The notes under the pieces: model-generated
What the model was told of the DNA's origin: nothing
Databases searched by the model: none
What the model saw: only the letters and a program-made list of their open reading frames with translations
Assembly: GCF_011009015.1 (NCBI RefSeq)
Contig: NZ_CP048878.1
Location: 1,415,501 to 1,479,500 of the forward strand
Direction of reading: 5' to 3'
Length of the DNA stretch: 64,000 bases
Source of the DNA: Spartinivicinus ruber
GTDB lineage: Bacteria; Pseudomonadota; Gammaproteobacteria; Pseudomonadales; Zooshikellaceae
In this document: piece after piece, positions 1 through 12,192 of the stretch
Layout of the letters: the number at the start of each line of letters is the position of its first letter
Numbering within the stretch: position 1 is the first letter of the stretch
Position numbers and translations under genes: made by a program

Positions 1-470
1 ATGTGTCTGCAAAAGACAAGGCTACCAACAAAGAGCAGTCTATAGTAATCAAAGCATCTAGCGGTTTGTCAGATGATGAAATCGATAAGATGGTACAGGA
101 TGCTGAAGCCCATGCAGAAGAAGATCGCAAGTTTGAAGAGCTGATCGGCGTACGTAACACAGCAGACTCTATGATTCATGCGACTCGTAAAACCTTAGAC
201 GAAGCAAAAGATAAGGTTACTGCTGATGAGAAGGAAAATATTGAAAAAGCCATTAGCGAGCTTGAAGAAGTTGTGAAGGGTGATGATAAGGAAGCCATTG
301 AAGCAAAAACAAAAGCGTTAACAGATGCTTCTGCAAGTTTGGCGCAAAAACTGTATGCGGAACAAGCAGCTGAAGGACAGGCTCAACCACAAGGTGAAGC
401 TGGTGAAGAGCAGAAGAAAGCTGAAGACGCTGTTGATGCAGAGTTTGAAGAAGTTAAAGATGACAAGTAA
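1..470 (+). CDS. dnaK: Chaperone DnaK (Hsp70), C-terminal fragment
   Basis: This is the 3' end of dnaK; the gene runs off the left edge and the frame is read from base 3. The visible 155 residues are the end of the substrate-binding domain ([36 protein letters not shown]-like stretch) and the alpha-helical lid. They finish in the acidic tail [12 protein letters not shown], which matches the conserved EEVK end of proteobacterial DnaK. DnaK is the ATP-driven cytosolic chaperone that works with DnaJ and GrpE. dnaJ follows 132 bases downstream, the usual order. The GTG at base 3 is an internal valine, not a start. Confidence 0.97.
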   Translation, partial: VSAKDKATNKEQSIVIKASSGLSDDEIDKMVQDAEAHAEEDRKFEELIGVRNTADSMIHATRKTLDEAKDKVTADEKENIEKAISELEEVVKGDDKEAIEAKTKALTDASASLAQKLYAEQAAEGQAQPQGEAGEEQKKAEDAVDAEFEEVKDDK

Positions 471-507
471 TTGCCTTTGGCATATTTGTTTTCAATAGCA
501 GTCTGGA

Positions 508-540
508 CAACGCGGGAGTAGCTTCCCGCGTTGTTGTTTC
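508..540 (+). terminator. dnaK-dnaJ intergenic hairpin (terminator or attenuator)
   Basis: A perfect 10-bp stem, CAACGCGGGA (508-517) with TCCCGCGTTG (524-533), encloses a six-base loop and is followed by a T-rich tail (TTGTTTC). It lies 38 bases after the dnaK stop and 63 bases before dnaJ. It probably lets only part of transcription read into dnaJ, giving more DnaK than DnaJ. That role is inferred. Confidence 0.7.
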
Positions 541-602
541 TGTGATAAGGAGACTGCAAAGCATTACTATTAACCAGTGAATGAACTGGCAGGTTATTGT
601 TT

Positions 603-2569
<1,967 letters not shown>

Positions 2570-2656
2570 TTTTTTGCTAGACCAAACAGAAGGGTTCATA
2601 TAAAATCCCGTCAATTTGTGCCGACTGAACGGTTAAGGTTTGTACGTAGTTGGTAA

Positions 2657-2686
2657 TTGCTGATGAAGTCAGTTGTCGACTATATT
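2657..2686 (+). promoter_or_regulatory. Putative sigma-70 promoter for carAB-greA
   Basis: TTGCTG (2657-2662) and TATATT (2681-2686) are separated by 18 bases in the 319-base dapB-carA gap. If real, transcription starts near 2693 and the strong hairpin at 2799-2838 lies in the carA leader. The call rests on hexamer similarity only. I saw no convincing ArgR box. Confidence 0.35.
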
Positions 2687-2798
2687 GTGTAAAATGCAGC
2701 TCATCAAAATAGTGCAAGCCTTAAATAAGCTCTTTATCAATGAGTTAGTTATTTAAAAGGCGATATTACATATCTACTAATAAAATAACTACTCACAG

Positions 2799-2840
2799 AA
2801 AAGCGGGATGAAACATTTTTTTGTTACATCTCGCTTTTTT
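2799..2840 (+). terminator. Strong intrinsic terminator/attenuator upstream of carA
   Basis: Two 17-base arms (2799-2815 and 2822-2838; 15 of 17 positions pair, plus one G-T) enclose a loop of six T. The right arm ends in a run of six T. It begins about 230 bases after the dapB stop and ends about 36 bases before the carA ribosome-binding site. It is therefore either a distant dapB terminator or, more likely given the promoter-like hexamers upstream, a carA leader attenuator. Confidence 0.75.
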
Positions 2841-2888
2841 ATGGCCTACAAAAATGTTTGGTTAATTTATTAGCAGGGGAGATTTTCA

Positions 2889-4019
2889 TTGGCTAAGGCA
2901 GCAATTTTAGCTCTCGAAGACGGTAGTATTTTTCGAGGGGTTGCCATTGGCGCTGAAGGTTATGCCAGTGGTGAAGTTGTTTTTAATACTGCAATGACGG
3001 GCTATCAAGAAATTCTCACTGATCCCTCCTATGCCCGCCAGCTTGTCACTCTTACTTATCCTCATATTGGCAACACTGGTACTAATCAGCAAGATGAAGA
3101 ATCCACTCAGGTTTGGGCGGATGGCTTGATTATTCGTGATTTACCGTTGTTAGCCAGTAATTGGCGAAATGAGCAGTCGCTTTCAGATTACCTGGTTAAG
3201 CGTAATATTGTCGCAATTGCAGAAATTGATACCCGCCGACTAACTCGTTTATTAAGAGAAAAAGGTACACAAAATGGCTGCATCATCGCAGGTGATGAGT
3301 TAGATGAAGATAAAGCAATTGCTTTGGCAAAAGACTTTCCTGGCCTAAAAGGAATGGATTTAGCTAAAGAAGTGACCACTAAGGAGCGCTATAACTGGAT
3401 CGAGGGAGCTTGGGAGCTAACTACCAATGCCCATGTTAATCACGATGCTCAGCCTTATCACGTAGTGGCTTATGACTTTGGTGTTAAGCGGAATATTTTG
3501 CGAATGTTGGCTGATCGTGGCTGCCGCCTAACGGTTGTGCCGGCAACCACTTCTGCTGAAGATGTTTTAGCGATGAGTCCTGATGGTGTGTTCTTATCCA
3601 ATGGCCCAGGTGATCCAGAGCCTTGTGACTATGCAATAAAAGCCATTCAGTCGATTTTGCAGACAGATATTCCGGTGTTTGGTATTTGTCTTGGTCATCA
3701 ACTGTTAGCACTGGCAGTTGGTGCTGAAACTGAAAAAATGAAGTTTGGTCATCATGGGGCAAACCACCCAGTTCAAGATCTAACGACGAAAAAAGTAATG
3801 ATTACCAGCCAAAACCATGGGTTTGCGGTAAAAGAAAGCTCTCTTCCTGACAATGTAGAAGCAACTCATAAGTCATTATTTGATGGCTCACTGCAGGGTA
3901 TCCACCTAACAGATAAGCCTGCATTTAGTTTCCAGGGACACCCAGAAGCAAGCCCAGGCCCCCATGATGTAGCGCCACTATTTGATCACTTTATAGAGTT
4001 GATTAAAGCCGGGCGTTAA
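2889..4019 (+). CDS. carA: Carbamoyl phosphate synthase, small (glutaminase) subunit
   Basis: A 376-residue CarA, the glutamine amidotransferase subunit that feeds ammonia to CarB for carbamoyl phosphate (pyrimidine and arginine synthesis). The C-terminal class I GATase domain shows LSNGPGDP, the nucleophile motif FGICLGHQ (Cys267) and the His/Glu pair in FQGHPEAS. The start is an uncommon TTG at 2889. It is supported by AGGGGAG at 2875-2882 and by the family N terminus ([16 protein letters not shown]); there is no alternative ATG nearby. carB follows after 64 bases, and greA overlaps carB, giving a carA-carB-greA unit. Confidence 0.97.
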   Translation: MAKAAILALEDGSIFRGVAIGAEGYASGEVVFNTAMTGYQEILTDPSYARQLVTLTYPHIGNTGTNQQDEESTQVWADGLIIRDLPLLASNWRNEQSLSDYLVKRNIVAIAEIDTRRLTRLLREKGTQNGCIIAGDELDEDKAIALAKDFPGLKGMDLAKEVTTKERYNWIEGAWELTTNAHVNHDAQPYHVVAYDFGVKRNILRMLADRGCRLTVVPATTSAEDVLAMSPDGVFLSNGPGDPEPCDYAIKAIQSILQTDIPVFGICLGHQLLALAVGAETEKMKFGHHGANHPVQDLTTKKVMITSQNHGFAVKESSLPDNVEATHKSLFDGSLQGIHLTDKPAFSFQGHPEASPGPHDVAPLFDHFIELIKAGR

Positions 4020-4083
4020 CAGAGAAAGTAGTGAGTGTAGACAGGTAATCCTGACCATTTAGTTTTGCAGTGTAGAGATAACC

Positions 4084-7000
4084 ATGCCAAAGCGGACTGA
4101 CATCAAAAGTATTCTGATTTTAGGAGCTGGACCGATTGTTATTGGTCAAGCTTGTGAGTTTGACTATTCAGGGGCTCAGGCCTGTAAGGCGCTACGGGAG
4201 GAAGGCTACCGAGTTATCTTGGTTAACTCCAACCCTGCGACTATTATGACTGATCCAGTGATGGCGGATGCTACCTATATTGAGCCAATCCGCTGGGAAA
4301 CAGTCGCTAAAATCATTGAAAAAGAAAAGCCAGATGCACTGTTACCAACGATGGGAGGTCAGACAGCCCTTAACTGTGCGTTGGATTTACACCGTCATGG
4401 CATCTTGGAACAGTTCAAAGTAGAGCTTATTGGTGCTAATCATGATGCTATCGATAAAGCTGAAGATCGTCACCGCTTTGATGAGGCAATGAAAGCCATT
4501 GGCTTGGAAACGCCCAAAGCTGGCATTGCTCATAGTATGGAAGAAGCCTATAAAGTGCAGGTTGAAGTTGGTTTCCCTTGTATTATCCGCCCGTCTTTCA
4601 CAATGGGTGGGACGGGGGGGGGTATTGCCTACAACCGTGAAGAGTTTGAAGAGATTTGTCAGCGTGGTTTGGATTTATCACCAACCAATGAGCTGTTGAT
4701 TGATGAATCGTTAATTGGTTGGAAAGAGTACGAAATGGAAGTTGTTCGGGATAAAAACGACAACTGCATTATTGTTTGCTCGATTGAAAACTTTGATCCA
4801 ATGGGAGTCCACACAGGTGATTCCATTACTGTAGCACCATCACAGACCCTGACTGATAAAGAGTATCAATTGATGAGAAATGCATCAGTTGATGTGCTTC
4901 GTGAGATTGGGGTGGAAACCGGTGGTTCTAACGTCCAATTTGGCCTTAACCCAGATAATGGTCGGATGGTTGTCATTGAGATGAATCCAAGGGTTTCTCG
5001 CTCATCCGCACTGGCATCAAAAGCAACAGGTTTTCCTATTGCTAAAGTGGCGGCTAAATTAGCGGTTGGCTATACCCTGGATGAGTTGAAAAATGACATT
5101 ACTGGTGGTACTACGCCAGCTTCTTTTGAGCCTGCTATTGATTATGTGGTAACTAAAATCCCACGGTTTGCGTTCGAAAAATTCCCTCAAGCTGATGCTC
5201 GCTTAACCACCCAAATGAAATCGGTGGGAGAGGTGATGGCAATTGGCCGTAACTTCCAGGAGTCGGTACAAAAAGCATTGCGAGGTTTGGAGATTGGTGT
5301 TGATGGGTTTGATCCCATGCTGGATTTGGATGCTGAAGATGCTTTGCAAACGCTGAAGTCTGAATTGATTACCCCGAAAGCAGAAAGAATCTGGTATGTG
5401 GCTGATGCCTTCCGCGCTGGCTTAACAGTTGATGATGTGTTTGCACTGACCAAAATTGATCGCTGGTTTTTAGTGCAAATTGAAGACTTAGTTAAGGTTG
5501 AGGGAGATGTTGCCAAGCTAGGCCTGCATGAGATTGATGAAAAACTGACTTTTCAGCTGAAGCGCAAAGGCTTTTCTGATGCGCGTCTAGCTCATTTATT
5601 AGGTATTAGTGAAAAAAGCTTCCGAGAGCATCGCCAGAAGTTTGGAGTGAGACCTGTTTATAAACGGGTAGATACTTGTGCAGCTGAGTTTGCTTCTTCT
5701 ACTGCCTATATGTATTCAACCTATGATGAAGAGTGTGAGGCAGCCCCAACAGCAAAACCTAAAATCATGGTGTTGGGTGGAGGGCCAAACCGAATAGGCC
5801 AAGGGATTGAATTTGATTACTGCTGTGTTCATGCGGCGCTAGCACTAAAAGAAGATGGCTATGAAACCATCATGGTCAACTGTAATCCTGAGACAGTTTC
5901 AACTGATTATGATACCTCTGATCGACTTTACTTTGAGTCTGTCACTTTAGAGGATGTGTTAGAAATTGTTGAAGTAGAGCGCCCACAAGGGGTTATCGTG
6001 CATTATGGTGGACAGACTCCCTTAAAATTGGCTAGAGGGCTTGAGGCCGCTGGTGTGCCTATTATTGGTACCACTCCTGAGGCAATTGATCGTGCAGAAG
6101 ATCGTGAGCGATTCCAGCAAATGATTGAGCGTTTAGGGCTTAAACAGCCTGATAATGGCACGGCAAGAAGTGCTGAAGAAGCTATTGCCATCGCAATGGA
6201 TATTGGTTATCCCTTGGTGGTTCGTCCTTCATATGTGCTAGGTGGGCGAGCGATGGAGATCGTCAGTAATGAAGAAGAGCTGCAAAAATATATGCGTGAA
6301 GCAGTTCAGGTTTCTAATGATAGCCCAGTTTTACTAGACTTTTTCTTGAACCGTGCAATTGAGGTAGATGTTGATGCGGTTTGCGATGGTGAAACCGTTG
6401 TTATTGGTGCTATTATGCAACACATTGAGCAGGCTGGGGTGCACTCCGGTGACTCTGCTTGTTCCCTGCCTCCTTATAGTCTCAGTAAAGATTTTCAAGA
6501 TCAGATTCGTGAGCAAGTGAAGCGAATGGCTCTTGAGCTTGGGGTTGTTGGGTTAATGAATGTTCAGCTGGCAATCCAGGATGACGAAATTTACGTCATT
6601 GAGGTGAATCCAAGGGCTTCACGAACGGTACCGTTTGTTTCAAAATGTATCGGCCGCTCGTTAGCAAAAGTGGCTGCATTGGTAATGGCTGGTAAGTCGT
6701 TAGCAGAAGTTGGCTTCACTGAGGAAGTAATTCCTCCTTATTTCTGTGTAAAAGAATCGGTTTTCCCGTTTAATAAGTTTCCGGGGGTGGATCCGATTCT
6801 GGGGCCTGAAATGAAGTCAACGGGTGAAGTAATGGGCGTTGGTGATAGCTTTGCTGAAGCATTTGCTAAGGGGCACTTAGCTGCACATGCAATGCTGCCA
6901 ATTGAAGGCAAGGTTATAATCAGTGTTAGAGATGAAGACAAACCTCGAGCTGTTGATGTAGCTAAAGTACTTATTGCTCAGGGCTTCAGTGTTTATGCAA

Positions 7001-7308
7001 CAGTAGGTACAGCCAAGGCATTAGAGTCGGCAGGTTTAACAATTCAGCGAGTAAATAAAGTCACTGAAGGCCGCCCGCATTTAGTTGATATGATTAAAAA
7101 TGACGAAATCTCTTTGGTAATTAATACTACCGAAGGGCGTCAAGCTATTGCTGATTCTTATATGATCAGGCGGTCAGCACTACAGCATAAAGTGCCTTAC
7201 TCGACCACATTAGCAGGAGCCGAGGCAGTTGCTCAGGCGATTCAGTTTGGTCCTGAGCGAACAGTGCGTCGGCTACAGGATTTGCACAAAGGTGTTATGA
7301 ATGAATAG
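4084..7308 (+). CDS. carB: Carbamoyl phosphate synthase, large subunit
   Basis: A 1074-residue CarB of the usual length (E. coli about 1073). It is a tandem duplication of two ATP-grasp halves: the first phosphorylates bicarbonate (start [20 protein letters not shown]), the second phosphorylates carbamate (start [18 protein letters not shown]). A C-terminal MGS-like allosteric domain ([18 protein letters not shown]) binds the effectors. Conserved pieces [10 protein letters not shown] and [16 protein letters not shown] are intact. It works with CarA in the cytosol. Its last eight bases overlap greA, indicating translational coupling. Confidence 0.98.
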   Translation: MPKRTDIKSILILGAGPIVIGQACEFDYSGAQACKALREEGYRVILVNSNPATIMTDPVMADATYIEPIRWETVAKIIEKEKPDALLPTMGGQTALNCALDLHRHGILEQFKVELIGANHDAIDKAEDRHRFDEAMKAIGLETPKAGIAHSMEEAYKVQVEVGFPCIIRPSFTMGGTGGGIAYNREEFEEICQRGLDLSPTNELLIDESLIGWKEYEMEVVRDKNDNCIIVCSIENFDPMGVHTGDSITVAPSQTLTDKEYQLMRNASVDVLREIGVETGGSNVQFGLNPDNGRMVVIEMNPRVSRSSALASKATGFPIAKVAAKLAVGYTLDELKNDITGGTTPASFEPAIDYVVTKIPRFAFEKFPQADARLTTQMKSVGEVMAIGRNFQESVQKALRGLEIGVDGFDPMLDLDAEDALQTLKSELITPKAERIWYVADAFRAGLTVDDVFALTKIDRWFLVQIEDLVKVEGDVAKLGLHEIDEKLTFQLKRKGFSDARLAHLLGISEKSFREHRQKFGVRPVYKRVDTCAAEFASSTAYMYSTYDEECEAAPTAKPKIMVLGGGPNRIGQGIEFDYCCVHAALALKEDGYETIMVNCNPETVSTDYDTSDRLYFESVTLEDVLEIVEVERPQGVIVHYGGQTPLKLARGLEAAGVPIIGTTPEAIDRAEDRERFQQMIERLGLKQPDNGTARSAEEAIAIAMDIGYPLVVRPSYVLGGRAMEIVSNEEELQKYMREAVQVSNDSPVLLDFFLNRAIEVDVDAVCDGETVVIGAIMQHIEQAGVHSGDSACSLPPYSLSKDFQDQIREQVKRMALELGVVGLMNVQLAIQDDEIYVIEVNPRASRTVPFVSKCIGRSLAKVAALVMAGKSLAEVGFTEEVIPPYFCVKESVFPFNKFPGVDPILGPEMKSTGEVMGVGDSFAEAFAKGHLAAHAMLPIEGKVIISVRDEDKPRAVDVAKVLIAQGFSVYATVGTAKALESAGLTIQRVNKVTEGRPHLVDMIKNDEISLVINTTEGRQAIADSYMIRRSALQHKVPYSTTLAGAEAVAQAIQFGPERTVRRLQDLHKGVMNE

Positions 7309-7777
7309 GGTTCCAATGACTGTCCAGGGCGAACGTGCCTTAAGGGATGAGTTAGAACGACTGAAAGGGGTAGAGCGTCCTCGGATTATTCAGGCGATTG
7401 CCGATGCTCGTGAACATGGTGATCTCAAAGAAAATGCTGAGTATCATGCAGCCAGGGAGCAACAAAGTTTTGCTGAAGGGCGAATCAGTGAAATTGAGGC
7501 AAAGCTTTCTAGTGCTCAGGTGATTGATGTCACCAAGATTGCAAAGACTGGTAAAGTATTTTTTGGTACAACAGTTGCTCTCATTAATCTTGACTCTAAT
7601 GAGGAAGTGGAATACCAGATAGTGGGTGAAGATGAAGCTGATATTAAAAATAATAAGATATCGGTTAGTTCGCCTATAGCAAGAGCTCTGATTGGCAAAG
7701 AAGAGAATGATGTTGTCTTGGTTAAGACTCCATCCGGTGACACTGAATATGAAATTGCTGAGGTAAAACACCTCTAA
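7301..7777 (+). CDS. greA: Transcription elongation factor GreA
   Basis: A 158-residue GreA, which enters the RNA polymerase secondary channel and promotes cleavage of backtracked RNA. The N-terminal coiled coil carries the conserved tip [19 protein letters not shown] with the acidic residues that act in catalysis. The C-terminal FKBP-like domain includes [17 protein letters not shown] use the ATG at 7301 ([10 protein letters not shown] aligns with MQAIPMTLRG of E. coli), which overlaps the carB stop by eight bases. carA-carB-greA is a known operon arrangement in Pseudomonas. A strong hairpin follows. Confidence 0.97.
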   Translation: MNRVPMTVQGERALRDELERLKGVERPRIIQAIADAREHGDLKENAEYHAAREQQSFAEGRISEIEAKLSSAQVIDVTKIAKTGKVFFGTTVALINLDSNEEVEYQIVGEDEADIKNNKISVSSPIARALIGKEENDVVLVKTPSGDTEYEIAEVKHL

Positions 7778-7785
7778 GCTCTTAA

Positions 7786-7827
7786 GCCATTAAAAAAGCC
7801 CCTGTACAGAGGGGCTTTTTTAATGGC
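7786..7827. terminator. Bidirectional terminator between greA and yhbY
   Basis: A perfect 17-bp stem (7786-7802 with 7811-7827) has an eight-base loop. It contains GCCCC/GGGGC flanked by A6 and T6, so a U-tract follows the GC stem on either strand. It sits between the convergent greA and yhbY genes and serves both. Confidence 0.92.
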
Positions 7828-7834
7828 TGATTTT

Positions 7835-8140
7835 TTAGCCGCGTAATAAGTTGGATAAAGCAGGGTTAGGTTCTTTGGCCGGCTTGTAAATTAGAGCAAT
7901 ATTACCAATGGTTTGAACCTGCTCAGCATTGACCTCATTGCAAAGCTCATTAATTAATGCCTTTTTAGCTTCACGATCGCCCACCGCAAATTTTACTTTG
8001 ATTAGCTCATGATCAGCTAGTGCTCGAGTGGTTTCATCCAATACTCCAGCAGATAAGCCATTGCTAGCAATGATAACCACTGGTTTAAGGTTGTGGCCAA
8101 TGGTGCGAAAACGCTTTTTTTGGGCAGCGGTTAATGCCAT
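7835..8140 (-). CDS. yhbY: Ribosome-assembly RNA-binding protein YhbY (CRS1-YhbY/KH fold)
   Basis: A 101-residue protein of the YhbY/CRM family, a KH-like RNA-binding fold associated with pre-50S ribosomes. The family start LTAAQKKRFRTIGHNLKPVV, the NGLS turn and the segment DHELIKVKFAVGDREAK are visible. The gene is convergent with greA and shares its terminator. It is divergent from rlmE, another 50S-maturation gene, across a 287-base gap. The start is the ATG read on the minus strand at 8140. Confidence 0.95.
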   Translation of the reverse strand: MALTAAQKKRFRTIGHNLKPVVIIASNGLSAGVLDETTRALADHELIKVKFAVGDREAKKALINELCNEVNAEQVQTIGNIALIYKPAKEPNPALSNLLRG

Positions 8141-8427
8141 GCAAATGACTCCGTAAAACTTAAGTAATTTCTCATAATAAATTAGTGATGTAGCTTGTAA
8201 CCTTTAAATAAGGGAGTCTTTCACTTAATGACCTAGTAGCGTGTTAAATGTCATTTATTTACAGGATACACCATTAAAGAAGACCGCGGATAATACAAGA
8301 ACTGCTAGGTGTTTGCCTAGTGGTTAGTAGTACAGAGGTCGTCGCCTGTTTAATTAAAAGCACAATATTATCTCTTTAGTGTTAAGATCTATTTGTTAAT
8401 TAAGTTTTTTCATGAGATTTATAGGTT

Positions 8428-9048
8428 ATGGGGCGGTCAAAGAGCAGTAATCGTTGGCTTCAGGAACATTTTTCTGATCAGTTTGTTAAACAGTCGCAAA
8501 AGGATGGTTATCGTTCGAGGGCGAGCTATAAGTTACTGGAAATTCAGCAGAAAGATCGCTTGTTCAAACCGGGTATGGCAGTGGTGGATTTAGGGGCTGC
8601 CCCTGGTGGTTGGACTCAGGTGGCAGCAGAGTTAGTTGGTGATAGTGGCAAAGTAGTTGCTTCTGATATTTTGCCTATGGATCCAATTGCTGATGTCAGC
8701 TTTGTTCAGGGTGACTTTACCGAAGAGACAGTTTTGGAAGATATCCTTGCGGCAATTGGTGCTGAGAAAGTTGACCTTGTAATTTCTGATATGGCCCCCA
8801 ATATGAGTGGTATGAAAGCAGTTGATCAGCCGAAAGCCATGTATTTGGCTGAACTAGCGCTGGATCTGTCATTACAAGTACTGAAGCCAAAGGGTGACTT
8901 TTTAACAAAAGTATTCCAAGGTGAAGGTTTTGACCAATATTTTAAGGCAATGCGAGAAGCCTTTGCTTCCGTGGTTACTCGAAAGCCACTGGCATCAAGA
9001 TCTCGCTCACGTGAAGTTTATCTGCTTGGAAAGGGGTTTAAAGGTTAA
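8428..9048 (+). CDS. rlmE: 23S rRNA (uridine-2'-O) methyltransferase RlmE
   Basis: A 206-residue RlmE/FtsJ that methylates the 2'-O of U2552 in the 23S rRNA A-loop using S-adenosylmethionine, a late 50S-assembly step. The SAM-binding motif DLGAAPGGW and the catalytic stretch [13 protein letters not shown] are visible, with [11 protein letters not shown] carrying the later catalytic lysine. The length matches E. coli (209). It lies upstream of ftsH as in E. coli, but a 256-base gap suggests ftsH also has its own promoter. Confidence 0.96.
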   Translation: MGRSKSSNRWLQEHFSDQFVKQSQKDGYRSRASYKLLEIQQKDRLFKPGMAVVDLGAAPGGWTQVAAELVGDSGKVVASDILPMDPIADVSFVQGDFTEETVLEDILAAIGAEKVDLVISDMAPNMSGMKAVDQPKAMYLAELALDLSLQVLKPKGDFLTKVFQGEGFDQYFKAMREAFASVVTRKPLASRSRSREVYLLGKGFKG

Positions 9049-9304
9049 TCAGCTTCGGTAATAGAGTTAATAGCACTAAACTATAGATGAGAAACTGTTT
9101 CAATTAATGGATCTGTAGTAAGGTATAGCACCATAAACTTTGGCTAGTGCTAATGTTTAGCATGCTCGTGGAAAGATTGTAAAATAGCGCGCCGTTTTAA
9201 AGAGATGTTAAGTTGCTTTTAATGCCCTTAGTCTTTATCTCAGCCGCATAATTACAAACAGACCGAGTGACTGTTAGGCTTGTTCGCTCGAAGAGGGTAG
9301 CCCG

Positions 9305-11251
9305 TTGAATGATATGGCAAAGAATTTAGTTTTATGGCTAATAATCGCGTTGGTATTGCTGACGGTTTTTAAAAACTTCGGCAACATGCAGTCATCAACC
9401 AAAGAGCTGACCTATACACAGTTTGTTAATTTGGTCGAAAATAAACAGGTTAGTAAGGTCGTTATTGATGGTTTTACAGTAACGGGCATCTTAAACGGTA
9501 GCGAACGTTTTGAAACTAACCTCCCTCCTACAATTCAAGACAACAAGCTAATGGATGACTTGTTGGCAAATCAGGTTGAGGTAGTTGCTAAGCCGTTAGA
9601 GAAACAAAGTATTTGGACTCAGCTGTTAGTTGCCAGCTTCCCTATTTTGGTCATTATTGCTGTCTTTATGTTTTTCATGCGCCAAATGCAGGGTGGTTCG
9701 GGTGGTCGTGGTGGCCCCATGAGTTTTGGTAAAAGTAAAGCTCGGCTGCTTAGTGAGGATCAAATCAAGACTAATTTCACTGATGTTGCAGGTGTTGATG
9801 AAGCAAAAGAGGATGTACAGGAGCTAGTTGAGTTTCTGCGTGACCCTGGGAAATTTAAACGCCTTGGCGGTCGTATCCCGCGAGGGGTCTTGATGGTTGG
9901 GTCTCCTGGTACAGGTAAAACCCTTTTAGCTAAAGCCATTGCTGGTGAGGCAAAAGTCCCATTCTTTACTATTTCAGGCTCTGACTTTGTAGAAATGTTT
10001 GTTGGTGTGGGTGCTTCACGTGTTCGTGATATGTTTGACCAGGCCAAGAAACAGTCGCCCTGCATTATCTTCATTGATGAAATTGATGCGGTGGGTCGTC
10101 ATCGTGGTGCTGGCTTGGGTGGCGGTCATGATGAGCGTGAACAAACCCTTAACCAGCTGTTGGTTGAAATGGATGGTTTTGAGGGTAATGAGGGCGTAAT
10201 TGTTATTGCTGCCACTAACCGTCCTGATGTGCTTGACCCTGCTTTATTGAGACCTGGTCGCTTTGACCGTCAGGTAGTCGTGCCATTACCTGATATTCGT
10301 GGCCGAGAGCAAATTCTGAAAGTACATATGAGAAAGGTGCCTTTAGCAGATGATGTTAATCCATCAATCATTGCTCGAGGTACACCAGGTTTCTCTGGTG
10401 CTGACTTGGCAAATCTAGTCAATGAGGCTGCTTTATTTGCTGCCAGGGCGAATAATCGTATTGTTTCAATGGCTGAATTTGAGCTGGCCAAAGATAAGAT
10501 CATGATGGGCGCTGAGCGAAAGTCCATGGTGATGAGTGAGAAAGAAAAGCTAAACACAGCTTATCATGAAGCTGGGCATGCAATTGTTGGGCGGTTGGTT
10601 CCAGAGCATGATCCAGTTTATAAGGTTACTATCATTCCTAGAGGTAGGGCGCTAGGGGTTACCATGTTCCTACCAGAAGAAGATCGCTATAGTCAGAGTA
10701 AGCAAGCATTGACTAGTCAGATATGTAGCTTGTTTGGTGGACGGATTGCTGAAGAAATGACTTTGGGGGCTAATGGTGTGACCACAGGTGCTTCTAATGA
10801 TATTCAGCGTGCCACTCAGATTGCCCGTAATATGGTGGCTAAATGGGGCTTGTCTGAAAAACTAGGCCCATTGATGTATGACGAGGATGAAGGTGAAGTC
10901 TTCCTTGGGCGTAGCCAAGGAAGCTCAAGGCTGAATGTATCCCAGCAAACAGCACGGTTGATTGACGAAGAGGTGCGCTCATTAATTGATGGATGTTATA
11001 CAACAGCTGAAAAAATTCTTAAGGAAAACAGAGATAAATTGGACTTAATGGCTGAAGCTCTCATGCAATATGAGACCATAGACTCACAGCAAATTGATGA
11101 CATTATGGCTGGTAAAAAACCTCGCCCTCCAGCTGGGTGGCATGATGGGGACTCATCTGGTGGTAGTACCGTAACTGATCTTGATAAAAAAGAAGATAAA
11201 GGTACCAAAACGCCTGACCCTTCAATAGGTGGGCCTGCAGGTGAGCATTAA
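9305..11251 (+). CDS. ftsH: ATP-dependent zinc metalloprotease FtsH
   Basis: A 648-residue membrane-anchored AAA+ protease that degrades membrane and regulatory proteins. Two membrane segments (about residues 5-23 and 101-124) flank a periplasmic domain. The AAA module has a Walker A GSPGTGKT (Ser in place of the common Pro), Walker [12 protein letters not shown] and SRH residues ([19 protein letters not shown]). The zinc motif HEAGH is at 421-425. The start is TTG at 9305, preceded by AGAGGG at good spacing. The ATG at 9314 (MAKNLVLW, the E. coli-like start) is 15 bases from that site and is the alternative. The last codons lie inside a palindromic hairpin. Confidence 0.97.
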   Translation: MNDMAKNLVLWLIIALVLLTVFKNFGNMQSSTKELTYTQFVNLVENKQVSKVVIDGFTVTGILNGSERFETNLPPTIQDNKLMDDLLANQVEVVAKPLEKQSIWTQLLVASFPILVIIAVFMFFMRQMQGGSGGRGGPMSFGKSKARLLSEDQIKTNFTDVAGVDEAKEDVQELVEFLRDPGKFKRLGGRIPRGVLMVGSPGTGKTLLAKAIAGEAKVPFFTISGSDFVEMFVGVGASRVRDMFDQAKKQSPCIIFIDEIDAVGRHRGAGLGGGHDEREQTLNQLLVEMDGFEGNEGVIVIAATNRPDVLDPALLRPGRFDRQVVVPLPDIRGREQILKVHMRKVPLADDVNPSIIARGTPGFSGADLANLVNEAALFAARANNRIVSMAEFELAKDKIMMGAERKSMVMSEKEKLNTAYHEAGHAIVGRLVPEHDPVYKVTIIPRGRALGVTMFLPEEDRYSQSKQALTSQICSLFGGRIAEEMTLGANGVTTGASNDIQRATQIARNMVAKWGLSEKLGPLMYDEDEGEVFLGRSQGSSRLNVSQQTARLIDEEVRSLIDGCYTTAEKILKENRDKLDLMAEALMQYETIDSQQIDDIMAGKKPRPPAGWHDGDSSGGSTVTDLDKKEDKGTKTPDPSIGGPAGEH

Positions 11252-11269
11252 TGCTCACCTTTGCTTTTC
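11239..11269 (+). terminator. Hairpin across the ftsH stop codon
   Basis: A perfect 22-base palindrome (AGGTGAGCAT, TA, ATGCTCACCT) spans 11239-11260 and contains the last three ftsH codons and the TAA. A T-rich tail (TTGCTTTTC) follows. It can act as terminator or 3'-end stabiliser, with partial read-through to folP 63 bases after the stop. Confidence 0.6.
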
Positions 11270-11313
11270 AGCTTAACTTTTCCTTCCTCGACTAAAATTA
11301 TCTGAACAATAGT

Positions 11314-12150
11314 ATGACTCAGCTATTAGCCTGTGGTGATCAGTCGCTTGATTTAACCCGCCCTCATGTAATGGGTATTCTTAATGTAACACCCGACTCG
11401 TTTTATGATGGTGGCTCTTATAAGTATCTTGATCGGGCTTTAATGCAGGCTGAGAAAATGGTTCAAGACGGCGCTAGCATTATTGATATTGGAGGAGAGT
11501 CAACGCGCCCTGGTGCAAAGCCTGTTAGTGTTGCTGAGGAGCTAGACCGGGTAATCCCAGCTGTTGAGTGTATTAGGCAGCAGTTTAATGTCATTGTATC
11601 AATTGATACCAGTACCCCAGCGGTTATTACTGAGGCGGCGTGTAAAGGTGCTGGACTTATTAATGATGTACGTGCTTTACAGCGAGAGGGTGCCTTGCAG
11701 GCTGCTGCTAATACAGGCTTGCCTATTTGCTTGATGCATATGCAGGGAGAGCCAGGGAGTATGCAGGATAACCCTCAGTACTCTGCAGTAGTTGATGAGG
11801 TTAAACAGTTTCTTTTATCGAGAATCAAAGCCTGTGAAGAGGTTGGAATTGATCGGTCCCAATTAATTATTGACCCAGGCTTTGGTTTTGGGAAAAGTGT
11901 TGGGCATAACTTTAGTTTGGCGAAGCACTTGGCAGAGTTGAAAAATCTTGAGTTGCCAATATTGATTGGTGTATCAAGAAAATCCATGATTGGTGCTATT
12001 TTGCACAAGGACGTTGATGATCGATTGTTTGGTTCACTGGCAGTTAACATTTGGTGTTATTTACAGGGTGGCAATATTTTTAGGGTACATGATGTGGCTG
12101 CGACTGTAGATTGTTTGAAGTTAGTCCAGGCTATTCAAGAGGCAAATTAA
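11314..12150 (+). CDS. folP: Dihydropteroate synthase
   Basis: A 278-residue FolP, a TIM-barrel enzyme that condenses p-aminobenzoate with dihydropterin pyrophosphate in folate synthesis (the sulfonamide target). The signature MGILNVTPDSFYDGG and the loop-2 motif GGESTRPGA are intact. The later pterin-binding stretch DPGFGFGKS and the SRKSMIG loop follow. It is located between ftsH and glmM, the arrangement of E. coli and Pseudomonas. The start is ATG 11314. Confidence 0.97.
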   Translation: MTQLLACGDQSLDLTRPHVMGILNVTPDSFYDGGSYKYLDRALMQAEKMVQDGASIIDIGGESTRPGAKPVSVAEELDRVIPAVECIRQQFNVIVSIDTSTPAVITEAACKGAGLINDVRALQREGALQAAANTGLPICLMHMQGEPGSMQDNPQYSAVVDEVKQFLLSRIKACEEVGIDRSQLIIDPGFGFGKSVGHNFSLAKHLAELKNLELPILIGVSRKSMIGAILHKDVDDRLFGSLAVNIWCYLQGGNIFRVHDVAATVDCLKLVQAIQEAN

Positions 12151-12192
12151 ATTTAGGGATAGATATTTTAACTGTTATTTGTGGCTGCAAAA

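Noticed and set aside
7352-7771. 139-codon antisense ORF opposite greA
   Set aside because: It is the mirror of a highly conserved gene, with no recognisable domain; a shadow frame.
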